From NCBI RefSeq assembly GCF_918797505.1, contig NC_092794.1, positions 30,742,122-30,806,121 on the forward strand: a stretch of 64,000 nucleotides of DNA. Reading direction: 5' to 3'. Each line of letters begins with the position of its first letter. The stretch's first letter is position 1. Under the pieces are notes generated by a model. The model was not told where the DNA came from and searched no databases. It saw only the letters and a list, made by a program, of their open reading frames with translations. This document shows positions 22,287-34,040 of the stretch, in pieces. The position numbers were made by a program, and so were the translations under genes. Source of the stretch: Bemisia tabaci. Lineage: Eukaryota; Arthropoda; Insecta; Hemiptera; Aleyrodidae.

Positions 22287-22847
22287 CATTGACGTATAAT
22301 ACAATCTAGACCGCGCATTAGGAAATTTCGGCAAGACTAGAGTCCCTTCAGGCGAGACGATAGGCAACCCAGCAACCGCAGTAAGTGTACCGACCGAGAC
22401 GATGGAAATGCCAGTCTTATCAGTGCCATTACCTGATACGGGTACACTTAGCTCGTATATCCGGCGGTATCAACTAGGCTGAAGGCGCGTCCTTACCCCC
22501 CTAGCTTTCTTACCTTCCCCGCCTAAAGTCGGGCCCAATGCGCGGTCTAGATTGTATTATACGTCAATAGATCGTATTCGATACATCAAACGGGTGAGAT
22601 TGTATCGATATCGATTGGTTCAAAACATAAACATAGCCTCAAAAGTAAATTCAGAAATCTGAGAGAACGGATCTTTTGAAATAGATTTTTTATTCTTTTG
22701 AGTACCAAATGCCAATGCAAAGTGAAATTGTCAGGAAATTTCTCATTTTCAGCTTTTCCAATTAAAATCCTTACAGTTTGGTTTGAGGTTATGTTCTATT
22801 GTTTTGAACCAAACGATACATCGAACCGTTATCGAATACGGTCTATG
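22287..22847. mobile_element. Outer MITE in the Copia LTR
   Basis: Inverted ends CATAGATCGTATTCGATA and CATAGACCGTATTCGATA, with further inner similarity around 'ttggttcaaaac'. The 8-bp target duplication is ATCACATC. Without its own nested insertions it is about 280 bp. The left end is split after CAT by the next element, and the right end (ATG) was duplicated when the MITE at 22853 inserted. Confidence 0.8.
22289..22567. mobile_element. MITE nested in the left end of the outer MITE
   Basis: About 279 bp with long near-perfect inverted ends (TTGACGTATAATACAATC, then 'tagaccgcgcatt'). It has a GC-richer core unlike its surroundings. A 2-bp AT or TA duplication is possible but ambiguous. Confidence 0.8.
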
Positions 22848-22852
22848 ATCAC

Positions 22853-23287
22853 TAGAGTCCCTTTATACCCAGAGTTAAGACAACTCGATTATCAGCTGAC
22901 TGGCAGCCGGCCTTGGCTGGCCATGGAGGCCGAAACGAGTGCACCCAAACGAACGACATTGAGGGATAAGGATCAGGAATCCTGCGATGTCTGTCACACA
23001 AAAACAACAACATCAACAAATTGATGAATTAAAAAGAAAATGAGATTGGTTTGTGAATAATTTCTTAATCTATTTTCATTTTGGACCAATGGAAATAACA
23101 ATTTACTCTTGACAAACCACAATTAGGTAATATTTTCATTATTCTTGTTCACATTCGAGGTACCGCCATCTTGGTGCACTCGTTTCGGCCTCCATGAGCG
23201 AGAACCAATCAGAATTGGATTTTTTTTAGGCCACTTTCAGCCCAACCAAAAGTGAGTTGTCTTAACTCTGGGTATAAAGGGACTCTA
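22853..23287. mobile_element. hAT-type MITE nested at the right end of the outer MITE
   Basis: 435 bp with inverted ends TAGAGTCCCTTTATACCC and a perfect 8-bp target duplication ATGATCAC (22845-22852 and 23288-23295). The duplicated target spans the outer MITE's terminus and its own target duplication, so the order of insertion is fixed. A second inverted pair ('ggaggccgaaacgagtgcac') lies further inside. The ORF 22698-23024 crosses element borders and is not a gene. Confidence 0.92.
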
Positions 23288-23406
23288 ATGATCACATCTT
23301 TTATTTCTTATCAACAACAACGAACGGACAACGATCACCAGTCACCAACTGTAGTTGCAACGGCGCCAGATACGAATTTACGCCCGTTACTTATTCTAAC
23401 AATTCC

Positions 23407-23970
23407 GTTAGTCACGCAATGACATCTGGGGGATGTCGTAAAGCTGCTTAAAAATACATGTTAATACCAAGTCTCATAGGGAGTTTTACTTTAAGGCAAT
23501 TTTCCGAAATATCCCCAAGATCTGGCTACAACTCTTCGCAATCTTCATTGGAGACCTTAAAAGGAATGCAGATGGAATCCCCTCCAACCCCTCACAATTT
23601 GTTCGTTGAGCACACGGATTACCTATTCATGGTCAAGATAAGCTTCACATGAGTAATTATAAGTTTTGTGATAAAATATTCATATAAAATTAATAGATAT
23701 AAAGTTGTTTCATTTCAATATAAAGGAATCATTATAATTATGTGAACACAAATAATACAATAAAGAAGTGTATTCACTCCAAGTTTTCCATGCAAATTGT
23801 GGGGCAGGTAGTCATAAGTAATGCCCATAAAATTCTCTTTATTGACCAATAAACGTAGGTAAGGAGCGAATATTCACGTATAGCTACATTCAAATCAATT
23901 TAAAGTACCAAGGGAAAACCGCACGGCGACCCAAGAATGTCCCTTGCAATCCGCCTCGTTTGGCGCTTTG
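23407..23970. other. Gene-free stretch
   Basis: AT-rich, with no repeats recognised within the window. ORF 23458-23652 has no known domain. Confidence 0.4.
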
Positions 23971-23978
23971 TGTGACGT

Positions 23979-24363
23979 TAGAGTACCTGTATAGCGAAAG
24001 TATGGACAGATCGCTTCATGGAGGGCTTAGGGCCCAAAAGTGCAGCCACCCTTCTAACCACCTTCTAACGCTCAAAATTTCACTGCCAGTCTGTAGATTC
24101 CAATTCTAACGAAAGTGGCTAAGAAAGTACATAAATGAGCGTTCTTCTACAAAAATGAGCAAATTAATGCGAAAACTAAGTCAAATACGTGCTTTATAAA
24201 CGATGGGTTGTAACAATTGTATTAATAAATCGCTCTGGATAATTGTAATTCATAGGTTGGCTGCATTTCTGGGCCCTACCTTTATTCGCGGAGGCATCGG
24301 TGAAGGCCTGATGGATTTTCGGAATTCCACATATGTCTACACTCTCGCTATACAGGTACTCTA
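23979..24363 (-). mobile_element. hAT-type MITE, family M385, copy 3
   Basis: 385 bp with TAGAGTACCTGTATAG-type ends and a perfect 8-bp target duplication TGTGACGT (23971-23978 and 24364-24371). The internal sequence is inverted relative to the other three copies. The end subtype is 'tatagcgaaag', closer to copy 4 ('tatagcgagag') than to copies 1 and 2 ('tatagggagag'). Confidence 0.94.
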
Positions 24364-24371
24364 TGTGACGT

Positions 24372-25380
24372 ATACGATTTGTATCGGTTCAATTTTTGGA
24401 GACAATTCGTAATGTCACAGTGGATAAAGGAGTCATAAATCTGGACACATTTCTGTATCATTAACAGGGCTTTTCTTTTATCATTCACATTCAGCTCATT
24501 TCAAAAAAGATAACAATCAACAGATACCTAAACAACTTATCGTACAACTTTACTAAGTGCTGCGATATGCTCTAATAACTATTATTCCTATTTTGAACAC
24601 TACCACCGTAGTAACATTTTATCTCAAGTATGATTTCCCCATGCTGAATCGCACAATATACCTTTCGATAGTTAAAATAAGGATATGCAATTGGGACCCC
24701 TTTAAATATCTTCTTGCCTTACGCTGAGATCACGATTAGGTTCAATGTTATTGGATAGATGGAACGCATAGGGTATTTTTATTGCCTGGAAGCATAGTTG
24801 GCATTTAATGCAAATTACCCGAAGGACGAAAACATTCTACTTAAAAATGGTATAACATTTTCCTTACCATGAATCGGAGTTGGATTTTCCTCGGCACTAA
24901 GAGTCTCCTCTCCACTACTGTCCAATTGATCCGCCATCATGCCTGCAACTAATCATTAGATGGACGTTTAAAAGAAGGTGTACCATCAGAAGAATATTTA
25001 AGGAAATTCATACTTCGATATACGTTTGCGTTATGAATACCTACTGAAATACTAAGACAAGCTGATAGGACACACGCAAGTGGCAGAGATCGCGATAAGT
25101 CACGCTAACATCGTCAAATTATCGCGATTATAGAACACATCATGCAAATTGCCTATTCACCCATTAGAAGGCGCAAAAATTATCGCGATATTTTGCGATA
25201 ATAGCGCAACATATTGGAATAAAAGGGGAATGTGTTGCATTATGACTTATGCTGCAGCTTGCATAATCTGTAATAACCTCAAATCGAGATAAAATCATTT
25301 ATTGCAATTTTTCGGGCACTATATTTTTTTAATGTAAATTATACAATATTTTGATCAGGAGGAAAATACGGCGTTTCCTT
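24372..25380. other. Gene-free stretch with ATCGCGAT motifs
   Basis: No gene. The palindrome-containing phrase 'tatcgcgat' or 'atcgcgata' recurs near 25088, 25122 and 25180. Confidence 0.4.
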
Positions 25381-25389
25381 TCTTCAACT

Positions 25390-25890
25390 CCCCAGCTTAC
25401 TTAAAAGAGGAAAACACGTTGGGTCAAAAGAATAAATCGTTCTCTTAAAATTATTAAACGGGGCGAACGCATTCTGAGAACGTCCGTTGCCTCTTTTCAA
25501 GTCATCAGCTTGATTGATCAAGTAAAATACGGTGCGGCAAAAGAGGAAACCAGGATCCTTAAAATACGTAAACGGGCTGAGCGCCTTCCAAGGGGGAAAA
25601 ACCAATCAGCAATACGCTATTTGTCTTATTCCAAGCACCAACTCGCGGAATGAAAGAAAACACGTTGCTTCAAAAGTGGAAACCAGGTTCCTTAAAATTA
25701 CTAATTAGAAAACGGGGGGAGTCCTTTCCGGGGGAACGGACGCGATTGGTCATGCGTGCCGTTGCCTTCTTTCAAGACAACAGTTTGCTGGGAGGAAGGA
25801 ACTAGTCTTCTTAAAATCAGTAAACGGGATGGTGACGCCTCCTGAGAGGATGATGCAGATGCCGTTAGCATCTGCTTAAACCAACACATG
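25390..25890 (+). repeat. Diverged tandem repeat, about 4 units
   Basis: Units of about 110-150 bp share 'caaaag.ggaaaccaggttc', 'cttaaaatta.taaacggg' and a G-rich 'cct.c.g.ggg' block. The cores fall near 25452, 25558, 25690 and 25815. ORFs at 25384-25605 and 25701-25889 (minus) follow the repeat and show no known domain. Confidence 0.6.
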
Positions 25891-25899
25891 GTGTGAAGA

Positions 25900-27730
25900 A
25901 AAAAGGTACCCTTCTATCTAAATCATTGTGAACGAGAAATACGGTTCCTTCAGGGAGAAAGGGTGCAAAGATGCGAGGATTAAAATATTTTGGTTAGAAC
26001 AGGGTTCTGGAGTTGGATTTGCCCGCAAATTCGATGGTTCGGGCGATCTTACGTCGGAGATTCTGGGTGTGCACCCGTTGGCACAGAATACCTTTACATG
26101 GGTGATTTCACGATAATAGGAATAGTCGTGTCGCCGTGGGTTATGAACGACATAGGGCAAAACGATTGAAAACCAAATTAATTAATCAATAGGAATGATG
26201 TCCCTGAACCTATCCATGCTAAAAAATATGATGAATTATTATTATATTTAATAATATGAGACTTTAAAGGCCGAAAATGTCCGGTCGGTTACGCGTCGCC
26301 AACCCCGATTTTGAAGCAAAAGAGCAATTTGCGGTAACATATCAGTACTGATCATGAACTCTTTGGCAATATTTGCTGAAAAGAGACTCTAGTGTTCAAG
26401 AAAATTGCCAGTTTGAACTGAAATGTTTATTATTGAGCGAGAAAAGTCATAAGAAAGAGGTGTCGCCACATTTGGCAACAAATTTTTGCAGTTGTATTAA
26501 GTGCAGTGTTTATCTCGCCAGATGGAGTCAGGAGTTTCAAAACTGCCATCAAATTGTTCGCTGAAGTCTTCTTGACAAAACCATTACTGATAAGTCAGTT
26601 TTTTTTACAATGAAAACTTAAATTATTATGAAAACCAGTGATTTTTACGTGTGTAGCACTAATTCCTCACTACGCAAAAACCTCAATTTAATAGTATTAA
26701 ACTAAAACGAAGTCTCCAAAGTTTAGAAAACTTTTAAGGCAGCATTAATTCCACCTCATAACTCAAGAATTGCCAAGTTTCATCTTTTGTATCATCTTTA
26801 ATCTCACATTTTTGAGTGTCGGTTACGCTGTGTCTGTTACGTAACCGACACAATTTGGCAGGGCCGCCATGTTTGCGTGGACCTCCAGCAGTCCCGCGGA
26901 AAGCGCTGATACCTGATTCAATGGCTTGTTTATCAATCACTTTAACTTTGCACTGAATCAAAATAGAGCGTGCCAAAGCTGGAAAAAGGAAGTTTAATAC
27001 CTTTAGAATGAGGTAATGAAATCCTGTTAAAATTGGTGCACTTTTATTTCTCAGGTATTTCACATTTTAACTATTCCTGTTATCGTGAAATCACCCACAT
27101 ATGATGTATATTCGCCCAATGGAGACATAAGCCCCGATGGGTCAGGAGGAAGAGTGTTCGGTTCGTAAACTATGTAGGTCCCAGGTGCAAATCCCGATAG
27201 GAAGGCAACAATTTACAAGTCGATACTTACCATGTGGAGTCTTCGACATTTGTAGAAATGCAATTGAATAGTTTTCTTCATTGAAAATTCTATAAATTTA
27301 TCAATTTTTGCACTTAATGGCGGAAATAAACCGCGCCCTAGGGTGGCCCGGACTAATCGGACAGGCCTTTTCTTGGGCATTTTAGGTCAAACGAAGTTCA
27401 AGACCGCGAGGACGAATACTGCCGTGCTATAGGGAAGAACGCCGTATGAACCAAATTTTTTTTTTTTTAAGTTAGACATGGAATAATACTGAGTGAAACA
27501 TGCTCTGTTCAATGGTGAAGGCAGAAAAGACGTATCTCCATTGGTTTCAGAGATATCGACGGTGTACGTCGGCAATCACATAACTCGATTTTTGGCGGTT
27601 TTCAGTTAGCTGCAGAAATGAAGTGTAGTAGATGCCCTGTGCCTGCTAGCAAAATATTTCAGTCGAAAAAAATCTGAAAGTCACGTAAAAATATAGAACT
27701 CAAAACACACATCTCGGTGTTAATTCCAAT
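25900..27730. other. Gene-free stretch with one hairpin and one weak tRNA-like site
   Basis: No gene is recognised. The 109-codon minus-strand ORF 26734-27063 has no known domain. At 27146-27190 'aggtgcaaatccc' resembles a Pol III B box, but the A box is poor. Confidence 0.35.
26816..26851. other. Perfect 12-bp-stem hairpin
   Basis: GTGTCGGTTACG and CGTAACCGACAC flank a 12-base loop. The half-site 'gtcggttacgcg' also occurs near 26283. Function unknown; no T-run suggests a terminator. Confidence 0.6.
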
Positions 27731-27739
27731 AACACATAA

Positions 27740-28161
27740 GGCCTTGTCTCCACGAGCCGTTTCACGAGATTTGTCCCAGGGAAAAATCCCACTTACGAAG
27801 TTGGGAAAAATATTGAGTTAATCAATATTTTTCCCAGTACCAAGTATGGTACTTGTACCCCTAGGACCCACTGAGAGAAGAAGAAGAAGTGAAAACGAAT
27901 TGTGCGATATTTTATTCATTACTACATTGCTAATGTTTGTTTAGTTAAAATAATGTGTCTAATTGTCAATTGGGTGCAATTATTATTTTAATCCCGGTTA
28001 AACACTCGACTTTAACCAATTTATCTTCCCGCGAAAACTAGTCGCAGGACTGTATGAGCCCCGTCCCGTGGAGACGGTAACTGGGAAAAATCCCAGAAGT
28101 TTCATTCCTGCGATTCGAACTTGGGACAAATCCCATGAAAACGTCCCGTGGAGACAGGGCC
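27740..28161. mobile_element. PIF/Harbinger-like MITE
   Basis: 422 bp with inverted ends GGCCTTGTCTCCACG / GGCCCTGTCTCCACG, continuing through 'gatttgtccca'. The flanks are TAA and TCA, a near match to the 3-bp TWA duplication typical of Harbinger elements. The superfamily call is tentative because the duplication has a mismatch. Confidence 0.6.
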
Positions 28162-28164
28162 TCA

Positions 28165-30990
28165 CTCATGCCGTCGCGCCGCATTTTTACACAACGCGCG
28201 CTCTCCCGGGAAGAATCGTGAACAGTTTAGGAGGGAAAATTAAAAGCTTGCACGTCACGGAATCTTCAAACAACAAAAACATTGTTTTTGTTTTAACATC
28301 TAACATCTAATCCAACGGATATGACTGAGTATAATCGTCCTCTTATTTTTATCTTCATTTCATTTTAATTCGTAATTCGACTGCGTAAGTCCGCAATCAC
28401 ATAATTATCTCGTTTACAGTGGCTGAAAATCGCCGCCTCTACGTTTTTTTTTTAAAGGAGAACGTCGACTCATTTGACATCATTCCTTGCATTTTATACA
28501 GAATTTTCTTCGCATAGAGAAGAAAACTCACGGCAGTTTTAAAGAATTGCCGTTGAGTAGTTTTCCGTTTAAAAATTGAAATATGACAGGAAGTCTGCGA
28601 CGTCGTAAGCCGAGTTATGTGATTGCCGACTTACGCCATCGAATTGTTTTCCGGAGTCATTCTAAAGTTTAGCTACCAATTAAAGTTTGTTAAAAGGAAC
28701 TTTAGGCTACTTTTAAAGTGAGAGGAATCTTATTCAGTCTTTATTCAGTCAACATCGGCAATGAATAAGTTTGAATCAGTAATTCGCCAACCACGAATCT
28801 CAGAATTCTGTGTTGGACCTTAGTTCCACAAACAGATAACTCGGTTTTTCGGTCATTTTTCCTGACAGACGAGAGTATTATTCAAAACGATGATAGAGTC
28901 TTATAAAGCATCTTATCCTTGGTGTCTCTAAGAATTATTTCCCCTCTACCTTCAAATATGAGGAATGTAGAGAGTTTTTTCTCTCTCCTGAAAAATCGCG
29001 GTTTCCGAGTCATGTGATTGCCAACTTACACCGTCAATACGGAGGGGGGTCCCTGCCATATGTCCTGCATAGAGGCGAGGTTGCAACAATAGATCGCCGC
29101 ACGGTGGATCGAACCCTGCAAAAAGTCGGACATGGGCGTTTCTCACAAATAGTCATTTCATTGACGTAGATGTCTCCCCAAAGAGTTATATTTTATGATA
29201 CGGGTAGGTATTGGTTTTCAATTTTTCAATCCCAATTTAGCGCACACAGCCTCCCAAAGTGGCTCAGGCGGCACTCGAGAAATATTGCCTCACTTGGTAC
29301 AAATCGTTTGCCGGTTGGCATTTCCTCCCAATAGATTTATGGCAATTTCTGATAAAGGAAGCTTATTCTCCTCTTTAAGTAGAATATATATCTGTAATAA
29401 CATTTTAAAATATCGTCATTTTTATGCGCGGTATTCTTGCTTATAATTACTACCTTCAAAATCATAAACAAATTATATAAGTATCCTTTTAACTACCTAT
29501 TTACGCGTATTTACGGGAAACCTTTATAGAGCAGTGTTAACTAATTCCTGGAGATCCAGTATTAAGAAAAATTGGCTGCCCCAAAGTGCCATTTTGGGAA
29601 TGAAGCTCAAATGACTTTGAAAAAGTGAAATTCATAAAATGGTGGCTCGAGGGAATTTGAATTCCATAGGTCTGCGGTGAAAAAACACCGGACATTTGAT
29701 AGGTGATCTGTACGTAATTTTTAGTGCTGAGTCCGAAAATGACCTTGGTTTTTCTCCAACACCCACTGATTTTCCGGAAAATTGAGATTTGCCATTTAAA
29801 ATGGAATTTTCGGGAAAAGTTATTTTCCGCAAAACTGGTGTATGGTAGAGAGAAACCAAGGTAATTTTCGAATCCAGGAGACAAAAATACATGGGATAAC
29901 ATGCCGCGCGTGGTTAACAAAATGTCCACGTTGTTTCAGATAACGGGGATTTTCCTCTCAAATGTCCTAATCGACGCATATGCTACTAATCCGTTTGCTT
30001 TGCGTCTGAAAAGACGGGAAAATTATATCAAGTTGGTGTCTAATGGAGCATCTTTCATCTACTACCTGCTGCTAAAGTCAAAAATGGCCTAAATTATTTT
30101 CTATCTTCTGACTATTTCCAAAAAACTCGCGTTTTCTTGACATCGGATTTTTTTTTTTTTTTTTTTTTTAAGTTCAATTTTTTCGGAAAATTAGTTTAGC
30201 AGCAATCATTAAGCCAAAGAAGCTCCATTAGATCCCTAAGTATAAATAAAGACAGTGTACAGTGGTGACTCGCGGGGCCTTTAATTAGGAAGGCTCGGAT
30301 GACTGATTGATATGATTTGTGTTGATTGATGTGTATTTAATTTCTATTTTTCTCTCGTATTTTCCCCCTTATCATTTTCTTTTGTAAGAAAGCTAAAGAG
30401 GTGCCCCTTCAGGAATGAGGGGGAAAGGAGGTCCTCTGTTTTCCTCTCAAAATTTTCGGATTTCTTTTAATTCATTTTTGGGGGGAGAGGAGGGGGAAGG
30501 GTAAAATAGATGAGTAATAAACGTTTTATATACGATATTTAAACATTTTATCGGAGAAAACAGTCCCTCGAGCACTTAAAACTCCGATTGAAATGAGTGT
30601 AGAAAGTTTAAACTTATCTGTTGTTTAACAATATCTCTCTATTTATCTGAGGTTGTGCCAAAATACGTATCTAAACCCAATAATCAGTAAAACAGCCATC
30701 AAAAATGAAATCTGCGACGAAAAATACACAAGAATCATGTATCCTGCTTTGTCTTATGAGCGAAAGCACTACGTAAATGAGCAAACCAAGTCACGTGATG
30801 TGCCATGTCCAGCCTGCCCTATGACTCGATCCACCGTGCGCCGTACGTCCAGGAACCTCGGGACGCGGGTGGCACTCGTGGCGTTCTTCCGTATGCTTTG
30901 CGAACATGCGGTACTCTCCCCGTGCAGCCCACGCCAATCCCCGGACTCACGGCGATGTTGAGCCGTTGATCACCCCTGCCACCAACCCTT
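28165..30990. other. Gene-free stretch with scattered inverted motifs
   Basis: The phrase 'gtaagtcggcaatcacataa' recurs in both orientations near 28391, 28610 and 29010, with another at 27567, suggesting decayed foldback debris. A run of about 21 T lies near 30150-30170. Around 29090-29115 and 30820-30845 inverted copies of 'gatcgaaccc/ccaccgtgcg'-type sequence occur. Several ORFs, none with a recognisable domain. Confidence 0.4.
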
Positions 30991-31013
30991 TTATCCGATT
31001 TCAGAGTTCCAAT

Positions 31014-34000
31014 TATGCATACATACATAAAGTCGCTTTTAAAGCGCCGCCTCGCGCTCTGCGACGCCCAATCGCCATTGCCCCCTATCCTCCCAGAGAT
31101 CATCAGGCAATTGGCACCTTCTGATCTCCTCCTCCACCCCTTGTCGCCAACCTTTCACAGGACGTCCACGCCGTCGCCTTCCGGGAGGAACCCAATCGAA
31201 GACCTGCTTGGGCAACCGGTCGTCTGCCATCCTTCGCACATGTCCATACCAGACCAACTGCTTGGACCTGATATCGTGCACGATGTCCTTCTCTACACCC
31301 ATGATCTCATCGGGCTAACTCCCCGATACTCGGAAAAAGAAATACTGTTAAAAGACCTAATAACAATTGCCTCGGTACAAATGGAAATAAACGGATTTAT
31401 CGGAAAAAATTACGTAAACGGATGATGGTTTTTGGAACATGGAACGTACAAGGAATTTCTACGAAAATGACGGAAGTGGTATCGGAGATAGGGAGTCACG
31501 GATTTGATGTCACAGTATTAACAGAAACGAAGAAGAAAGGACAAGGCTCTGTAAGTGTGAAGGAATACGATTTGTTTTATAGTGGCGTGGAAAAAGATCA
31601 GCGAGCTCAGCAGGGTGTTGCAATTCTTATTCGCAAGAGCCTACGGAAGTGCATCACTACATGGGAAGCTATTAACCCCCGAATGATAAAGGTGAATATG
31701 ACAGTGTTTGGCCATAAAGTCACCATTTTGGGAGTTTATGGAGTCAACGATGATTCTACTGTCGCAGTGAAGGACCCATTTTTTGAAGAATTGAACGAGG
31801 AGATCGGCAAGATTGGATCCAGGAGGGAAATCATTGTGTTGGGAGATCTCAATGGTAGAATAGGACGTCAAATTAAAAGTAAGATCGTCGGCCCTTTCGG
31901 AGAGGCGGCACTAAATGATAACGGAGCCCGTATCATTGACGTATGTGAGCAAAGGGACATGAAGGTGCTCAATGGGTTCTACCAACACAAGGATATCCAT
32001 AAATTTACTTGGGTTCAGTCTACTCGCGGATTGAAATCAATCATTGATTATGTGGTTGTTAGACAAGACACGGGAATGAAGATTCAGCAAGTTAGAGTGT
32101 GGAGAGGTCTTTCCTGCGGCAGTGATCATTATTTCCTCGGGGCGAAAATAGCTTTCCCAGTGAAAGGGAGCCAGGAGACCAGGCAAGCACAGGAACAGGT
32201 TCACCAACAAAAAGATCGTGTCAAGCTTGTGAACTATAATATTGACAGCTTGCAGCATCCAAGTGTAAGGGCTTTATATGGAAAGCGCTTGGATGAGAAG
32301 TTGGGCGAATCAAGGGACGGTGATACCGAACAGCAGTATCAGTTCTTGAAGGATTGCATTCACTCGGCAGCAATGGAGGCTCTTGGTGTCGCTGATGATA
32401 GGAAAGTTAGCAAAAAACCTTACTGGTGGGACGAAGAAATTGAGAAGGAGATTCAGGAGAAACGTAAAAAATATCATCAGTTCCTTTCCTCAAAAAAAAC
32501 AGAAGACAAAGAGGCGTATAAAAAAGCTCAGACCCAGGTACGAAGGCTCATAACCAAGAAAAAGAACGAATCTTGGGAGAGGAGCTGTAACAAAATAGAC
32601 ACGTACATAGGAGGAAGGAAAAGCACTGAGAGCTGGAAGTTGCTGAAAGGGCTGCGAAGGGACATGAAGCGGGACTTGATATCTCCGATATCCATTGATA
32701 AACTGGAGGGTTATTTTAAAAATTTACTGACAGAAAGGCGACCTGAATTTCAAGATGGAGGTGTAAGCTTGGAGTATTCTAACGATAATCATAACTTGGA
32801 GATCCATATGGAGGACGTGGTTAAGGCCGTACGAGAGCTGAAGAACGATAAAGCTCCGGGTCCGGGAAATATTCCTGCTGAGTTGATCAAGTGTGGAACC
32901 TGCAAGCTGTTTCAACGGTTGAGATACCTGATGCAAGATTGCTTGGACGGTGGAAAGGTACCGACAGAATGGAAAGAGTCTTGGGTGTCACCTATATACA
33001 AGAAGAAGGGTAGAAAAGATGAGTGTGATAACTATAGAGGACTGTCGGTTGTAGGTACCCTAAGCAAAGTGTATGGAAAAATCCTGAAAGCAAAAATCGA
33101 AGAGGAGTGGAAAGAACATGAAGCGGAAGAGCAAGCAGGTTTCAGAGCCGGTCGGTCAACGATTGATCACTTATTTACAATCATCCACGTCATCGAGAAA
33201 AAGAAGGGAGTTGGCCAGGAATTACATCTAGTGTTTGTGGATCTCCAGAAAGCTTACGACAGTGTGCCATTGATGAAACTTTGGGAAGCCTTAAACAAAA
33301 GGGGTTTTAGTGGGGGACTAATTAGTGCTATTAAGGAATTTTATGGTGGGGCTTTTTCTAGGGTTAAATCGCATGGGGACTTATCGTTGGGGTTTTTAAT
33401 TACTAAAGGACTGAAACAAGGGTGTTGTTTGTCGCCAACCTTATTTAAAGTGTACCTGGAAGAAGTTTTAAAGGAATGGAAAAGATGCTGTTCGGGAATG
33501 GGCGTCCCGCTACGTGAAGATGGCACCCTTTATACTCTGTGCTTTGCTGATGATCAGGTGGTAATAGCTCAGGACGAAGAAGATGCGAATTACATGACGC
33601 GGAAGCTAGTGGAAGTATACCGAAAGTGGGGAATGGAAGTAAATGTGGTTAAGACGGAGAAGTTGGTTATCGGTGGTGATCAGCAAAGCATTGAACTGGA
33701 GGATGGTCGGAAAATTCAGGACTGTGAAGAGTATAAATATCTAGGAGTTTGGTTAACTAAGGACGGAAATTTGGATCGGGCTATTAAAGATCGGAATGTG
33801 CAAGGCAGGAAAGCTATCGCGATGCTAAATGGGGTTCTCTGGGACCAGAGTATCTCCAAGGAGACCAAAAGGAAAATTTACAACGTCATCGTGAAGAGTA
33901 TCGTAACTTACGGGAGTGAGGTCTGGCAACTCAAGAAAAGAACTGAAGACATGCTTAGGGCAACTGAGATGGACTTTTGGCGGAGGTCTGCTGGCATCTC

Positions 34001-34040
34001 AAGAAGAGAGCGTATCCGCAATGTAAAAGTACGCGAGATC
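31014..34040. mobile_element. Non-LTR retrotransposon (RTE-like) with internal inversion
   Basis: Two parts in opposite orientation. On the plus strand, 31422-34040 encodes endonuclease and reverse transcriptase and stops short. On the minus strand, 31039-31302 encodes the missing C-terminus and runs to a 3' end rich in ATGT repeats (31014-31030). The broken ends meet at the same point of the protein and share 'gagatc'. Read on the minus strand this is an inverted upstream segment followed by a sense 3' segment, the outcome expected from twin priming. A target duplication is not certain. The single-ORF layout and ATGT-rich 3' end suggest the RTE group. Confidence 0.8.
31039..31302 (-). pseudogene. 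LINE ORF C-terminus, inverted
   Basis: It reads 'GVEKDIVHDIRSKQLVWYGHVRRM', 'PPGRRRRGRPVKGWRQGVEEEI' and 'DRGQWRLGVAEREAAL', a typical C-terminal block of insect endonuclease/reverse-transcriptase elements. It begins where the plus-strand ORF breaks off. Upstream in the same frame is a stop, then 'PDEI'. The overlapping plus-strand ORFs 30906-31124 and 31015-31425 are shadows of this segment. Confidence 0.85.

Larger units (their letters stand above)
16900..23401 (-). mobile_element. Ty1/Copia LTR retrotransposon, complete but inactivated
   Basis: The element lies on the minus strand. It has 169-bp LTRs ending TG...CA and a perfect 5-bp target duplication ATTCC (16895-16899 and 23402-23406). 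A primer-binding site complementary to the initiator tRNA-Met 3' end abuts the 5' LTR, and a purine-rich tract abuts the 3' LTR. The Copia domain order is readable: Gag, protease (DSG), integrase, reverse transcriptase (HVDD), RNase H. Coding is broken by several stops and frameshifts and by a 536-bp MITE in the polymerase. The 5' LTR contains about 1 kb of nested MITEs. Apart from these inserts I count 4 differences, all transitions, between the LTRs. Confidence 0.97.
22221..23401 (-). repeat. Copia 5' LTR, split by nested MITEs
   Basis: LTR sequence is present at 22221-22286 and 23291-23401; the 1004 bp between is foreign. Both break points carry ATCACATC (22279-22286 and 23291-23298), an 8-bp duplication. 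Removing the insert restores a 169-bp LTR like the 3' one. Confidence 0.93.

Noticed and set aside
26734..27063. 109-codon minus-strand ORF
   Set aside because: No domain, odd composition, and it spans the palindromic hairpin at 26816; no supporting repeats or splice signals.
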